Shown one piece after another: positions 31,945-40,349 of a stretch of 64,000 nt of DNA. Under the pieces are notes generated by a model, which saw nothing but the letters and a program-made list of their open reading frames with translations, was not told where the DNA came from and searched no databases. Each line of letters starts with the position of its first letter. Position 1 is the stretch's first letter. The stretch is from CAXBNB01 sp040222275. GTDB lineage: Bacteria > Bacteroidota > Bacteroidia > Cytophagales > Cyclobacteriaceae. A program made the position numbers and the translations under genes. The stretch covers positions 1 through 64,000 of the forward strand of contig JAVKDJ010000038.1 in NCBI GenBank assembly GCA_040222275.1, written 5' to 3'.

Positions 31945-32796
31945 ATGAAAATACTAAAACTAACTATTGCCTGTCTGGCCGCATTCGGCCTACTTTTCTC
32001 TTGTTCGAACAAAAAGCCAGATTCATCAAAAGAACCAGACACCCCAAAGAAGGAAAACTGGATTCAACTTTTTAACGGTAAAGATTTGACGGGATGGGAT
32101 ATAAAGTTTTCGGGCCTTGAAATAAACGATAACTATAAAAATACTTTTCTGGTAGAAGATGGGATCTTGAAGGTGAGCTATGATGAATATGAAAATTTTG
32201 ATAAAAAATATGCCCACCTTTACTACCAAAAGCCATTTTCCCATTACAGGCTCAGGATAGAATACCGCTTTGTCGGCGAACAATTACCGGGCGGTGAAAC
32301 ATGGGAAAATTTTAATAGCGGTGTGATGTTACATTCCCAGTCGGCTCATGACCAGCAGTTGGATCAGGACTTTCCGGCCTCCATAGAGATGCAGTTTTTG
32401 GGGGAAGTAGAAGGAGAGCGGAGAACCAACGGCAACCTGGCTTCCCCGGGTACCCATGTGATAGCGGGGGATTCATTGCACAAAAACCACATGCTTTACT
32501 CCAGCTACAAAGCACCTGCCGGGGAGGGGTGGGTAAGTGTGGAAGCTGTGGTCCTGGGAGATTCAATAGTGCACCATATAGTAGAGGGTGATACTGCCCT
32601 GACCTACACGAAACCACGGATAGGTGGCTGGGAAAAAGCAGGCACCCGCAAGCGGCCATGGGTGGCAGATAATTCCTGGTTTCAAGAGAATGAAGGCAAG
32701 CTGCTCAAAGAGGGATTCATTGCCTTGCAAGCCGAAAGCCATGCCATTCATTTCAGGAAAATTGAGCTGTTGGATTTGTCGTCGGATTTCGAGTAA
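31945..32796 (+). CDS. DUF1080 lipoprotein (3-keto-glycoside hydrolase-like)
   Basis: The 283-residue lipoprotein has a signal IACLAAFGLLFSC (Cys20) and a DUF1080 concanavalin-like domain: WIQLFNGKDLTGWDIK, FLVEDGILKVSYDEY, FNSGVMLHSQS, SIEMQFLGE, and FRKIELLDL. Some DUF1080 proteins hydrolyse 3-keto sugars; many are uncharacterised. I use the ATG at 31945, since the longer frame starts with TTG inside the alkB end. Probably surface- or periplasm-anchored. Confidence 0.88.
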   Translation: MKILKLTIACLAAFGLLFSCSNKKPDSSKEPDTPKKENWIQLFNGKDLTGWDIKFSGLEINDNYKNTFLVEDGILKVSYDEYENFDKKYAHLYYQKPFSHYRLRIEYRFVGEQLPGGETWENFNSGVMLHSQSAHDQQLDQDFPASIEMQFLGEVEGERRTNGNLASPGTHVIAGDSLHKNHMLYSSYKAPAGEGWVSVEAVVLGDSIVHHIVEGDTALTYTKPRIGGWEKAGTRKRPWVADNSWFQENEGKLLKEGFIALQAESHAIHFRKIELLDLSSDFE

Positions 32797-32835
32797 AAAT
32801 TATTGAGTACTCTGAAGCAAGTTTGAAAAATGCCC

Positions 32836-32860
32836 GGCGCAAGTCTATTAGATTGGTGCC
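32836..32860. repeat. RAYT-linked REP hairpin, left copy
   Basis: GGCGCAAGTCT and AGATTGGTGCC form an imperfect 11-bp hairpin 18 bases before the transposase start. The sequence matches the elements at 33669 (same orientation) and 33489 (inverted). Confidence 0.75.
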
Positions 32861-32878
32861 TGATATTTTAAGTCAGTA

Positions 32879-33445
32879 ATGAGCACTAAATACAAATTCA
32901 GAAATCCGGATGGTATTTATTTTGTCACCACATCAGTTGTGAATTGGATTGATGTTTTTAGTCGCCGTTGCTATAAGGAAATTATTACTGACAGCCTTCA
33001 ATATTGCAAAACGAATAAGGGATTGGTTGTTTATGCCTATGTAATAATGAGTAACCACCTGCATCTAATCGTTGGGAATCGAAACAATGAGCTTAAATTT
33101 TCAGATATCATTCGGGATTTTAAAAAGTACACAGCCATGAATATCTTAAAGTCTATTCGTGAAAACCCTCAAGAAAGCAGGAAGGAATGGATGCTTTGGA
33201 TGTTTGAACGTGCAGGAAAAAAGAATGGAAACAATACCCTGTATCAATTTTGGCAACAAGCTAACCACCCCATTGAATTGGCTGGAAATATGATTGATCA
33301 AAAACTGGAATATATCCACAACAATCCGGTGAATGCCGGGTGGGTAAATGAACCTGAAGAATACTTTTATTCTAGTGCCAGAAATTACGCAGGATTGGAA
33401 AGCCCTATGAAAATTGAATCAATTTATGATGGGACAGAACTTTAA
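32879..33445 (+). CDS. REP-associated tyrosine transposase (RAYT, Y1 family)
   Basis: The 188-residue protein belongs to the IS200-like Y1 transposases. Family marks are RNPDGIYFVTTSVVNWIDVF at the N-terminus, the metal-binding HLHLIVG (HUH motif) near residue 60, the DFKKYTAMNI segment, and the late YIHNNPVNAGWV. The catalytic Tyr is probably in KLEYIHNNP or DFKKYTA. RAYTs process single-stranded REP hairpins; four such hairpins flank the gene. It appears intact. Confidence 0.9.
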   Translation: MSTKYKFRNPDGIYFVTTSVVNWIDVFSRRCYKEIITDSLQYCKTNKGLVVYAYVIMSNHLHLIVGNRNNELKFSDIIRDFKKYTAMNILKSIRENPQESRKEWMLWMFERAGKKNGNNTLYQFWQQANHPIELAGNMIDQKLEYIHNNPVNAGWVNEPEEYFYSSARNYAGLESPMKIESIYDGTEL

Positions 33446-33448
33446 AAG

Positions 33449-33473
33449 GGCACAAGGGAAAATCTACTTGCAC
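33449..33473. repeat. Degenerate REP hairpin
   Basis: GGCACAAGG...CTACTTGCAC just after the transposase stop resembles the inverted REP at 33489 but has lost several pairs. It is an older copy. Confidence 0.5.
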
Positions 33474-33488
33474 TATATGAATTTAGAA

Positions 33489-33513
33489 GGCACAAGTCAA
33501 AAAGACTTGCGCC
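33489..33513. repeat. RAYT-linked REP hairpin, inverted copy
   Basis: GGCACAAGTC-AAAAA-GACTTGCGCC is the exact reverse complement of the element at 33669-33693. The 10-bp stem has one wobble. The pair forms a BIME-like head-to-head unit 155 bases across. Confidence 0.85.
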
Positions 33514-33668
33514 AGTGCACGTAATTTTTTTTCCGAAAGACCTCAATTCATTTGTAATGACTTTCCAAAAAGTTGAGTTCACTCGAAATATAGACAGTAG
33601 TATTATGTAAAGCCGCTATAAGATTAAAATTGGTTTAGAAAGCGGTTGACAATAAAAAGCAGCAACCC

Positions 33669-33693
33669 GGCGCAAGTCTTTTTGACTTGTGCC
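33669..33693. repeat. RAYT-linked REP hairpin, right copy
   Basis: GGCGCAAGTC-TTTTT-GACTTGTGCC has a 10-bp stem with a single G-T pair, followed by TGAT as in the left copy. It lies 80 bases from the amidohydrolase stop and may also slow leftward read-through. Confidence 0.85.
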
Positions 33694-33772
33694 TGATCCA
33701 TGCTGCAATATTGGAAGCCCTTTTATTGCCATACAGATATATGTGAAAAAAACTGACAGGTATCCAGACCGA

Positions 33773-34864
33773 TCAGGGAAACAAGGACTTGTCGATATTA
33801 GGGATCACATTCAGTGCATTTTTGTAATACAATTTGCGCAACACATCGTCCGATAGGTCCAGCCCGTACATTTTCCAATAGGCGTGGTATTTTTTATAGT
33901 AAGGAAAGTACTCATCGGCCGTTTCCAGCACCCTGAAGTAGGTGTAGTATTCTTCCTTGTTGTAGGAATCTTTCCCAAACATCACCCTGTCCTGATATTT
34001 GGTCAGGAATTCCTTTGCTCGTCTGGGTTGCCTGCCGAGTTCGGCTATCACAGCCCCTATTTCCGAGTACATATTTGGGTATTTGTCCATCAGTTCACCC
34101 AGCTTGTCCAGGTTGTTGCCGTACCAGCCGAGGTGCGCATTGATGAATTTGGTATTGGGGTGTTTCCTGAAAACGTTGTGCTGCTCGGCGATTATTGTTT
34201 CCCATGGGGCAGGGTCTGTATCAGACCTTTTTCTGCCAGACCTCAATTTTAATTCGAGCCAGCGCTCGTTGTTGGCGTCATGTGGCTCCCAAAATGGTTT
34301 TGGGTCTGCTGCATGAATGAGTACCGGGATACCCAGTTCGCCGCATTTGGCCCATACAGGGTCGATCCTTGGGTCGTCCACAGTTATTCTTTTGCCGTTT
34401 TTATCCCTGTGCCTTAGTCCGAGGCTTTTGTATATCTTCAATCCATTGGCACCAGCTTTCACATCCTGCTCCAGGGTTTTGACAGCATTTTCAGTCCAGT
34501 TTGGATCGTCCATGTTGTCAAAATCTACATTGGTAAAAATAATGAAACGGTTGGGGAAGTTGTCTTTTACGTTTTTGATGGCACCCAGCAAATGCTCACT
34601 ACTGCCCCTCCCACGACCACTCAGGTTCACCATTACCTTCATGTTCAGGTCGTTCATTTCCGCTACCAGCCCATCAAGATTTTGGCTGTTCATACCAAAT
34701 TGGTGATTGTGCACATCTATAAATGGAAACTTGGCCCTGGTAACGATATTTTCGGGGACAACAAGTGTGGAAGGTGGATTGTAGGACTCAAAGTCCATGT
34801 TTTGAGCCTGGATAGAAAACTGAATGAAGGCAATTAGAATAAATAAAAAAACTGTTTTTTTCAT
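33773..34864 (-). CDS. Secreted amidohydrolase family protein
   Basis: The 363-residue protein has a signal peptide (MKKTVFLFILIAFIQFSIQAQ). It matches Amidohydrolase_2 metal-dependent hydrolases: DVHNHQFG at the first metal site, GLKIYKSLGLRHRD, a His in VLIHAADP, FINAHLGWYG and FGKDSY late. The reaction is unknown; the family includes decarboxylases and lactonases. It follows the sulfatase gene in the same direction, but a terminator lies between. Confidence 0.85.
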   Translation of the reverse strand: MKKTVFLFILIAFIQFSIQAQNMDFESYNPPSTLVVPENIVTRAKFPFIDVHNHQFGMNSQNLDGLVAEMNDLNMKVMVNLSGRGRGSSEHLLGAIKNVKDNFPNRFIIFTNVDFDNMDDPNWTENAVKTLEQDVKAGANGLKIYKSLGLRHRDKNGKRITVDDPRIDPVWAKCGELGIPVLIHAADPKPFWEPHDANNERWLELKLRSGRKRSDTDPAPWETIIAEQHNVFRKHPNTKFINAHLGWYGNNLDKLGELMDKYPNMYSEIGAVIAELGRQPRRAKEFLTKYQDRVMFGKDSYNKEEYYTYFRVLETADEYFPYYKKYHAYWKMYGLDLSDDVLRKLYYKNALNVIPNIDKSLFP

Positions 34865-34980
34865 TAGGTTGGATTTTTGATTGTTCCATACAACGCATCC
34901 CGAGGATGGTTAGTTACGGCATTTAAAATGCTTTGCTACGAAAATAACAGATTCGATTTAATATGGTGCAGAAAAATGGA

Positions 34981-35018
34981 AATAGCCAACCTCTCAAGGG
35001 CTGTGAGGGTTGGCTATT
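34981..35018 (-). terminator. Terminator after the sulfatase gene
   Basis: AATAGCCAACC (34981-34991) pairs with GGTTGGCTATT (35008-35018); the loop is 16 bases with extra TC/GA pairing. On the minus strand a T-rich tract (TTTTTC) follows within ten bases. It sits 36 bases past the sulfatase stop. Confidence 0.7.
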
Positions 35019-35054
35019 TTATAATCGAAACCTTTTCAGGTGGAAGGACACTAT

Positions 35055-36689
35055 TTATATGTCCCAGCTGGCTTTTACCACCCGTTCTATTTCCGGAAAG
35101 TTGGCATCATTTTCTTTGACCTGCTCCCTAAGGTTTTTGAGTCTTGACTTCAGTTCTTTGATCACGCTGGCATATTTCGGGTCTGCATACCTGTTGTCCA
35201 TTTCCTCAGGATCTTTGTTGAGGTCATAAAACTCCCAGGCTGGTGGCGTTCTGAAATCAGACATGGAGGCAGGATTGTGCGCCCATTGCTGTGCCCCGGT
35301 GTTCCTTTCTTTATAGTCAAGGCCATAAAAGAATATCAGTTTGTAGTCCTTGGTCCTGATCCCGAAATGGGCTGGGTTGTTGTGCTTGTGGGCCATGTGC
35401 ATCCAATACCGGTAGTAGGTTTCCTGTTTCCAGCCGTTGGGCTCCTTGCCCGTTTCCAATATTCTTTTGAAGCTGGAGCCTTGCATATATTCCGGGGGCG
35501 TGCCTCCTGCCAGGGATATCATGGTAGGGGCAAAGTCGGTGTTGTTGATCATGGCATCCGAGGTTGATCCCGGTGCGACCATCTTGGGGTAGCGCACCAG
35601 AAATGGCATGCGCATGGACTCTTCATACATCCATCTCTTGTCTATATAGTCGTGCTCGCCGAGCATAAAGCCCTGGTCGCCGGTGTAGATAATGATGGTA
35701 TTGTCCATAAGCCCTTCTTTTTCCAGGTAGTCAAATATCCGCTTCACATTGTCATCCACGCCTTTTACACATCTCAGGTACCGCTTCAAATACTCCTGAT
35801 AGGCCAACTTCTTGTATTCAGGGTCAGGAATGTTAGGGTCAATTTTCATGTGCATGCCCATGTTTCTGATAATATTCCTATGACCAATGGACGAGCCTAT
35901 GGTATCAGTCAGCGAATTGTTTACCCCTCTGGTGGCAATCGAACCATTGTTGGCATTGTACCACAAACTTGCAGGTTCTGGTATTTCCACATCTTCCAGG
36001 TAGTTTTCATATCTGGGGGCATATTCGAAAAAATCATGTGGCGCCTTGAAATGGTGCATCAAAAAGAAAGGTTTTGATTTGTTCCGTTTGTTTTTAAGCC
36101 AATCCAAGGAAATGTCTGTGATCACATCTGAGGAATGTCCTTCGTACTGAGTGGCATTGACTTCCCTTACAAGGTCTTCCTCAAACCTGATTTCTTTTTT
36201 TTCTTCTCCTTCCCGACTGTACAAAACCGGATCGAAATAGTCGCCCTGTCCGGGCAGTACATTGTAGTAGTCGAAAGCCTCGGGCGCATATTTCAAATGC
36301 CACTTGCCAACCATGGCAGTTTCATAACCCTGTTTTTTAATCTCATGGGCAAGGTACTGGTTTTCGGGTTTGAGCTTGCCGCCTAAGTCAAATACCCCGT
36401 TCACATGGCCATATTGTCCCGTCATGATGCTGGCCCTGGAAGGAGTGCAAATAGAGTTGGTACAAAATACATTTTCGAAGAGCATACCTTCCTTTGCCAA
36501 CCGGTCTATGGTAGGCGTGGGGTTGAGCCTTGCCAGCCTGCTGCCATAAGCGCCAATACCTTGAGTAGTATGGTCGTCGGACATGATGTACAAGATGTTT
36601 GGTTTCTGGGCTTTGGCTTGTAGCACAAAACACAAGAGTGCAAAGGAAACTAATAGTGTGGCGGTGGATTTGTCTGGTTTGGCATTCAT
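35055..36689 (-). CDS. Secreted type I sulfatase
   Basis: The 544-residue protein has a signal peptide (cleavage after QAKAQ). The sulfatase core starts PNILYIMSDDH (metal Asp pair) and carries CTPSR at 81-85, where Cys81 would be converted to formylglycine. Other marks are GKWHLKY, GDQGFMLGEHDYIDKRWMYEESMRMPF, and a C-terminal subdomain with DLNKDPEEMDN. It would cleave sulfate esters from polysaccharides. A Cys-type sulfatase needs a maturase, which is not in this window. Confidence 0.92.
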   Translation of the reverse strand: MNAKPDKSTATLLVSFALLCFVLQAKAQKPNILYIMSDDHTTQGIGAYGSRLARLNPTPTIDRLAKEGMLFENVFCTNSICTPSRASIMTGQYGHVNGVFDLGGKLKPENQYLAHEIKKQGYETAMVGKWHLKYAPEAFDYYNVLPGQGDYFDPVLYSREGEEKKEIRFEEDLVREVNATQYEGHSSDVITDISLDWLKNKRNKSKPFFLMHHFKAPHDFFEYAPRYENYLEDVEIPEPASLWYNANNGSIATRGVNNSLTDTIGSSIGHRNIIRNMGMHMKIDPNIPDPEYKKLAYQEYLKRYLRCVKGVDDNVKRIFDYLEKEGLMDNTIIIYTGDQGFMLGEHDYIDKRWMYEESMRMPFLVRYPKMVAPGSTSDAMINNTDFAPTMISLAGGTPPEYMQGSSFKRILETGKEPNGWKQETYYRYWMHMAHKHNNPAHFGIRTKDYKLIFFYGLDYKERNTGAQQWAHNPASMSDFRTPPAWEFYDLNKDPEEMDNRYADPKYASVIKELKSRLKNLREQVKENDANFPEIERVVKASWDI

Positions 36690-36937
36690 AAATTTAAGTT
36701 TGTGTTTGATAAGTTTTAAAAGGGAATATGAAAGGGTTTAGTAAATATTGGAATTAAAAGAGTCTGTCTCAAAAGTCAAATAAATCGTCCCTGCATTTAG
36801 TGCGGGGCAGACTATCACGAGCTAACTTACTGTCCAGTCAAATGTAGCAGGATCAGTTCCAATTTACACTCGACAAACTCAAAATTCAACCGATTTTAAA
36901 TTTTGAGCAACCTTTTAGAACTTCCGTTATATAAAGT

Positions 36938-36945
36938 TATATTTG
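36938..36945 (+). promoter_or_regulatory. Candidate -7 box of the ABC ATPase gene
   Basis: TATATTTG fits TAnnTTTG, 31 bases before the ATG at 36976. No TTTG at the expected -33 distance, so support is partial. Confidence 0.35.
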
Positions 36946-36975
36946 AAAAGTCCATCACCGATTCATTACATTTTT

Positions 36976-37647
36976 ATGATCCACTTAAAGAACGTTGACA
37001 AATACGTCGAATCTAAATTTCAAAGGATATTTATCTTAAAGGGTATTGATTTGGAGGTAAAGCAAGGGGAGTTTGTGAGCATAATGGGGCCATCGGGATC
37101 AGGCAAGTCAACCTTACTCAATATTATAGGTATGCTGGACAAGGCTTCTGCCGGTGAATACTTTTTTCAGGACGATCCGGTACACAAATTCAGCGAACGC
37201 AAAACCTCCAATTTGCATAAAGAATACATAGGTTTTGTTTTTCAGGCATACCATCTCATAGACGAACTGACCGTGTATGAAAACATAGAAACCCCATTGC
37301 TCTACAGAGGGGTAAAGGGCAAGGAAAGGGCAAGTTTGGTAGCAGAAATGCTGGACAGGTTTCAGATTGTAGCCAAAAAAGACCTTTTTCCGGACCAGCT
37401 TTCTGGTGGACAGCAGCAGCTCGTAGGTGTGGCCCGTGCCCTGATAGGCAAGCCAAAATTGCTCCTGGCTGACGAGCCTACAGGCAACTTGCATTCTGAG
37501 CAGGGCGAGGAAATCATGAACCTCTTCAAGAAGTTAAACGAAGAAGGCATGACCATCATACAGGTGACCCACTCTGAAAAAAACGCCGAATACGGTTCCA
37601 GGATTGTGAGGCTGGAAGATGGTGCAGTAGTAAGCGATGGCAAATGA
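36976..37647 (+). CDS. ABC transporter ATPase, LolD/MacB type
   Basis: The 223-residue ATPase has Walker A GPSGSGKST, Q-loop VFQAYHLI, signature LSGGQQQ, Walker B LLLADEPTGNL and H-loop VTHSE. The FQAYHLIDELTVYEN region and size are those of ATPases serving FtsX-like permeases (lipoprotein release or MacB export). The position after the signature, usually R in GQQQRVAIARA, is L here (GQQQLVGVARA). No permease is adjacent. ATG 36976 was chosen over an upstream TTG. Its end overlaps the hotdog gene by 11 bases. Confidence 0.88.
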   Translation: MIHLKNVDKYVESKFQRIFILKGIDLEVKQGEFVSIMGPSGSGKSTLLNIIGMLDKASAGEYFFQDDPVHKFSERKTSNLHKEYIGFVFQAYHLIDELTVYENIETPLLYRGVKGKERASLVAEMLDRFQIVAKKDLFPDQLSGGQQQLVGVARALIGKPKLLLADEPTGNLHSEQGEEIMNLFKKLNEEGMTIIQVTHSEKNAEYGSRIVRLEDGAVVSDGK

Positions 37648-38044
37648 CCTACTGCCCCATGGGGACGCCTTTTTGTTTTTAGATCATATCGATGAAGCGA
37701 GCGAAGATGAAGTCGTCGGTACTTTTACGTTTTGCCGAGACCACAAAGTGTTTGGATCAGGGCATGCAGGAGGCATTGTACCACAGGTGCTTCTGGTTGA
37801 ATCCATGGTACAGTGTGGAAGTGCCGGTGTGCGTCAATTGAAGGGCCTTTCCGGGGTGTATGGCTTAGCTAAAATTGAAGAGGTCGAATTCTTAAGACCA
37901 GTCCATTTTGATTTGAAAATTACATTTAGGATCAAAAATACCAAATCAGGGAATGCTATCATCCGACAACATGGGACAGGCTATGTATCGGGTGAGGTGG
38001 TGATGAAAGCCAGCTGGATTTCGAAAAGGCTCAAAACAAAATAG
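37637..38044 (+). CDS. FabZ-like hotdog dehydratase
   Basis: The 135-residue product resembles 3-hydroxyacyl-ACP dehydratases: LPHGDAFLFLDHI (family LPHRxPFLLVD), GHAGGIVPQVLLVESMVQ with conserved His and Glu, and GLAKIEEVEFLRPV. The segment normally GHFPGxPVMPG is altered to GHAGGIVPQ, so activity or specificity may differ. Family relatives in aryl-polyene or flexirubin clusters are shorter and diverged like this one. It overlaps the ABC ATPase gene by 11 bases, implying joint function, possibly in lipid or pigment export; this is inference. Confidence 0.7.
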   Translation: MANDLLPHGDAFLFLDHIDEASEDEVVGTFTFCRDHKVFGSGHAGGIVPQVLLVESMVQCGSAGVRQLKGLSGVYGLAKIEEVEFLRPVHFDLKITFRIKNTKSGNAIIRQHGTGYVSGEVVMKASWISKRLKTK

Positions 38045-38062
38045 GGGCACACCTGCCCCTAT
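38041..38062. terminator. Terminator between convergent genes
   Basis: ATAGGGGCA-CACC-TGCCCCTAT is a perfect 9-bp stem with a 4-base loop. On the minus strand TTTTGTTTTG follows, so it should end gyrB transcripts; the plus side has no clear T-run. Confidence 0.7.
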
Positions 38063-38086
38063 CATTATCTTGAAATTGAATGTGGT

Positions 38087-40045
38087 TTAAACATCTACAT
38101 TCGCATATTTGGCATTTTTCTCAATGAATTCCCTTCTTGGAGCCACCTCATCGCCCATCAGAATAGAGAATAGGTGGTCTGCCTCGGCGGCAGATTCTAT
38201 TGTTACCTGTTTCAGGCTTCTAAACTCCGGGTTCATCGTGGTGGTCCATAGTTGTTCCGGGTTCATTTCTCCCAGACCCTTGTATCGCTGTACACCCACA
38301 GAGTCTTCTTTCCCGTCCTTGGCCAATTCTTTTATCACCCTTACCCTGTCTTCCTCAGACCATGCATACCGCTCTTGTTTTCCTTTTTTGAGCAAATACA
38401 GAGGTGGCAGGGCGATGTACAAATACCCATTGTCAATCAATTCCCTCATGTACCGGAAAAAGAAAGTGAGGATCAGGGTTCGAATATGGCTTCCGTCGAT
38501 ATCGGCATCCGTCATGATGATGATCTTGTGGTAGCGGAGCTTGATCATGTCCAGGGCTTTGTCGTCATCTTCTGTACCAAATTTGACGCCAAGGGCAGTA
38601 ATCATGTTCTTGATTTCGTCATTGTCGTAGATCCTGTGCTCCTGCGCTTTCTCCACGTTGAGTATTTTTCCCCTCAGTGGCAATATGGCCTGGAATTTCC
38701 TGTCACGGCCCTGTTTGGCCGATCCTCCTGCAGAATCACCCTCAACCAGGTACAATTCGCACATGGCTGGATCTTTTTCAGAGCAGTCGGCAAGCTTTCC
38801 TGGAAGGCCTGTGCCTGAGAGTACATTTTTTCTCTGCACCATTTCCCGGGCTTTGCGGGCAGCATGCCTTGCCTGGGCTGCTAGTATCACCTTTTGCACG
38901 ATCTGGCGAGCATTTTTTGGGTTTTCCTCCAGGTACTCGTTCAGTATCTCACTTACAGAGGTGTCCACGGCTCCCATGGCATCTGAGTTGCCTAGTTTGG
39001 TTTTCGTCTGGCCCTCAAACTGTGGCTCTGCCACTTTTACAGAAATTACGGCAGTTAGCCCTTCCCTGAAGTCATCCCCGTTTATTTCTACCTTCACTTT
39101 ATCGAGCAATCCAGATTTTTCTGCATAGCTTTTCAACGTCCTGGTGAGGGCACGCCTAAAGCCGGCCACATGGGTACCACCTTCAATGGTGTTGATGTTG
39201 TTGACATACGATACTACATTTTCGCTAAATGAAGTATTGTATGACAAGGCAACCTGTACTGGCACACCACCCTTTTCGCCTTCCATGTAAACAGGCTCTG
39301 GGATAAGTTTTTCCCTGGAAACATCCAGGTATTCTACAAACTCAACAAGGCCTCCTTCAGAGAAGAAATCTTCCGATTTGAAACTTCCATCTTCTTCTAT
39401 GTCGCGCTTGTCGGTCAGGTGAATCCTTATTCCGGCGTTGAGGAACGAGAGCTCCCTCAGTCGGGAGGCTACCGTCTCATATTTATATTCTGTGGTAGTG
39501 AATATGCTTTTATCGGGCCAGAAATGGATCGTCGTTCCGGTGATATCGGTAGTGCCAATTTCCTTAACTGGCGCCACAGGGATGCCTATTTTGTATTCCT
39601 GTTCGAATATTTTTCCTGCCCGGTGAACTGTGGCCTTCAGGTCTGTTGACAGGGCGTTGACACAGGAAACACCCACACCGTGTAAACCACCGGAAACTTT
39701 ATAGGTGTCTTTGTCGAATTTACCACCGGCATGGAGTACCGTCATTACAACCTCCAGTGCAGATTTTTTTTCCTTTTCGTGGTAGTCGGTCGGGATGCCC
39801 CGGCCATTGTCGTTTACTGAAATCGAATTGTCTTCGTGTATGGTTACCGTAATGGTATCGCAGTGACCTGCCAGTGCTTCGTCTATTGAATTGTCAACAA
39901 CTTCCCAAACCATGTGGTGTAGCCCCTTTGAGCTCACATCCCCAATATACATGGCTGGTCTTTTTCTTACTGCTTCCAGTCCTTCAAGAACCTGTATATT
40001 ACTCGCTGAATACTCTCCCTTGCTGGTTTTTTTTTCCTCGCTCAT
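38087..40045 (-). CDS. gyrB: DNA gyrase subunit B
   Basis: The 652-residue subunit introduces negative supercoils together with GyrA. GHKL ATPase motifs are VDNSIDEALAG, DNGRGIP and GGLHGVGVSCVNA; the TOPRIM domain has EGDSAGGSAKQGRDR and DADIDGSHI; the C-terminus has QRYKGLGEMNPEQLW. The length is typical of Bacteroidota GyrB without the long insert. GyrA is not in this window. Single gene, convergent with the hotdog gene. Confidence 0.97.
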   Translation of the reverse strand: MSEEKKTSKGEYSASNIQVLEGLEAVRKRPAMYIGDVSSKGLHHMVWEVVDNSIDEALAGHCDTITVTIHEDNSISVNDNGRGIPTDYHEKEKKSALEVVMTVLHAGGKFDKDTYKVSGGLHGVGVSCVNALSTDLKATVHRAGKIFEQEYKIGIPVAPVKEIGTTDITGTTIHFWPDKSIFTTTEYKYETVASRLRELSFLNAGIRIHLTDKRDIEEDGSFKSEDFFSEGGLVEFVEYLDVSREKLIPEPVYMEGEKGGVPVQVALSYNTSFSENVVSYVNNINTIEGGTHVAGFRRALTRTLKSYAEKSGLLDKVKVEINGDDFREGLTAVISVKVAEPQFEGQTKTKLGNSDAMGAVDTSVSEILNEYLEENPKNARQIVQKVILAAQARHAARKAREMVQRKNVLSGTGLPGKLADCSEKDPAMCELYLVEGDSAGGSAKQGRDRKFQAILPLRGKILNVEKAQEHRIYDNDEIKNMITALGVKFGTEDDDKALDMIKLRYHKIIIMTDADIDGSHIRTLILTFFFRYMRELIDNGYLYIALPPLYLLKKGKQERYAWSEEDRVRVIKELAKDGKEDSVGVQRYKGLGEMNPEQLWTTTMNPEFRSLKQVTIESAAEADHLFSILMGDEVAPRREFIEKNAKYANVDV

Positions 40046-40349
40046 ATAGTGATTTTAAAGTGGTGCAAAAATACAAAAATCTACTTCACAGCATAGGCCT
40101 TTACGACATTTTTATCCACATTAAACAACTTAGAATCAATCACATAAAAAGTGAGGCGTGGGAGTGCAAATGCTTTCTTTTTTTATCCCCAAATGAACAT
40201 TGGAAAATGAAGTCCAAAATTTAAACCGGCTGGCCATCTACAGGGATTGTGTAGCCTGACCATGTAGCTTTTTGGGATTATGGTACCCAATGTCCGTGGA
40301 GGCTGTTAAATTGCGTTTTGTTGATGGTATTTCTATTTTTTTGTTGTTT

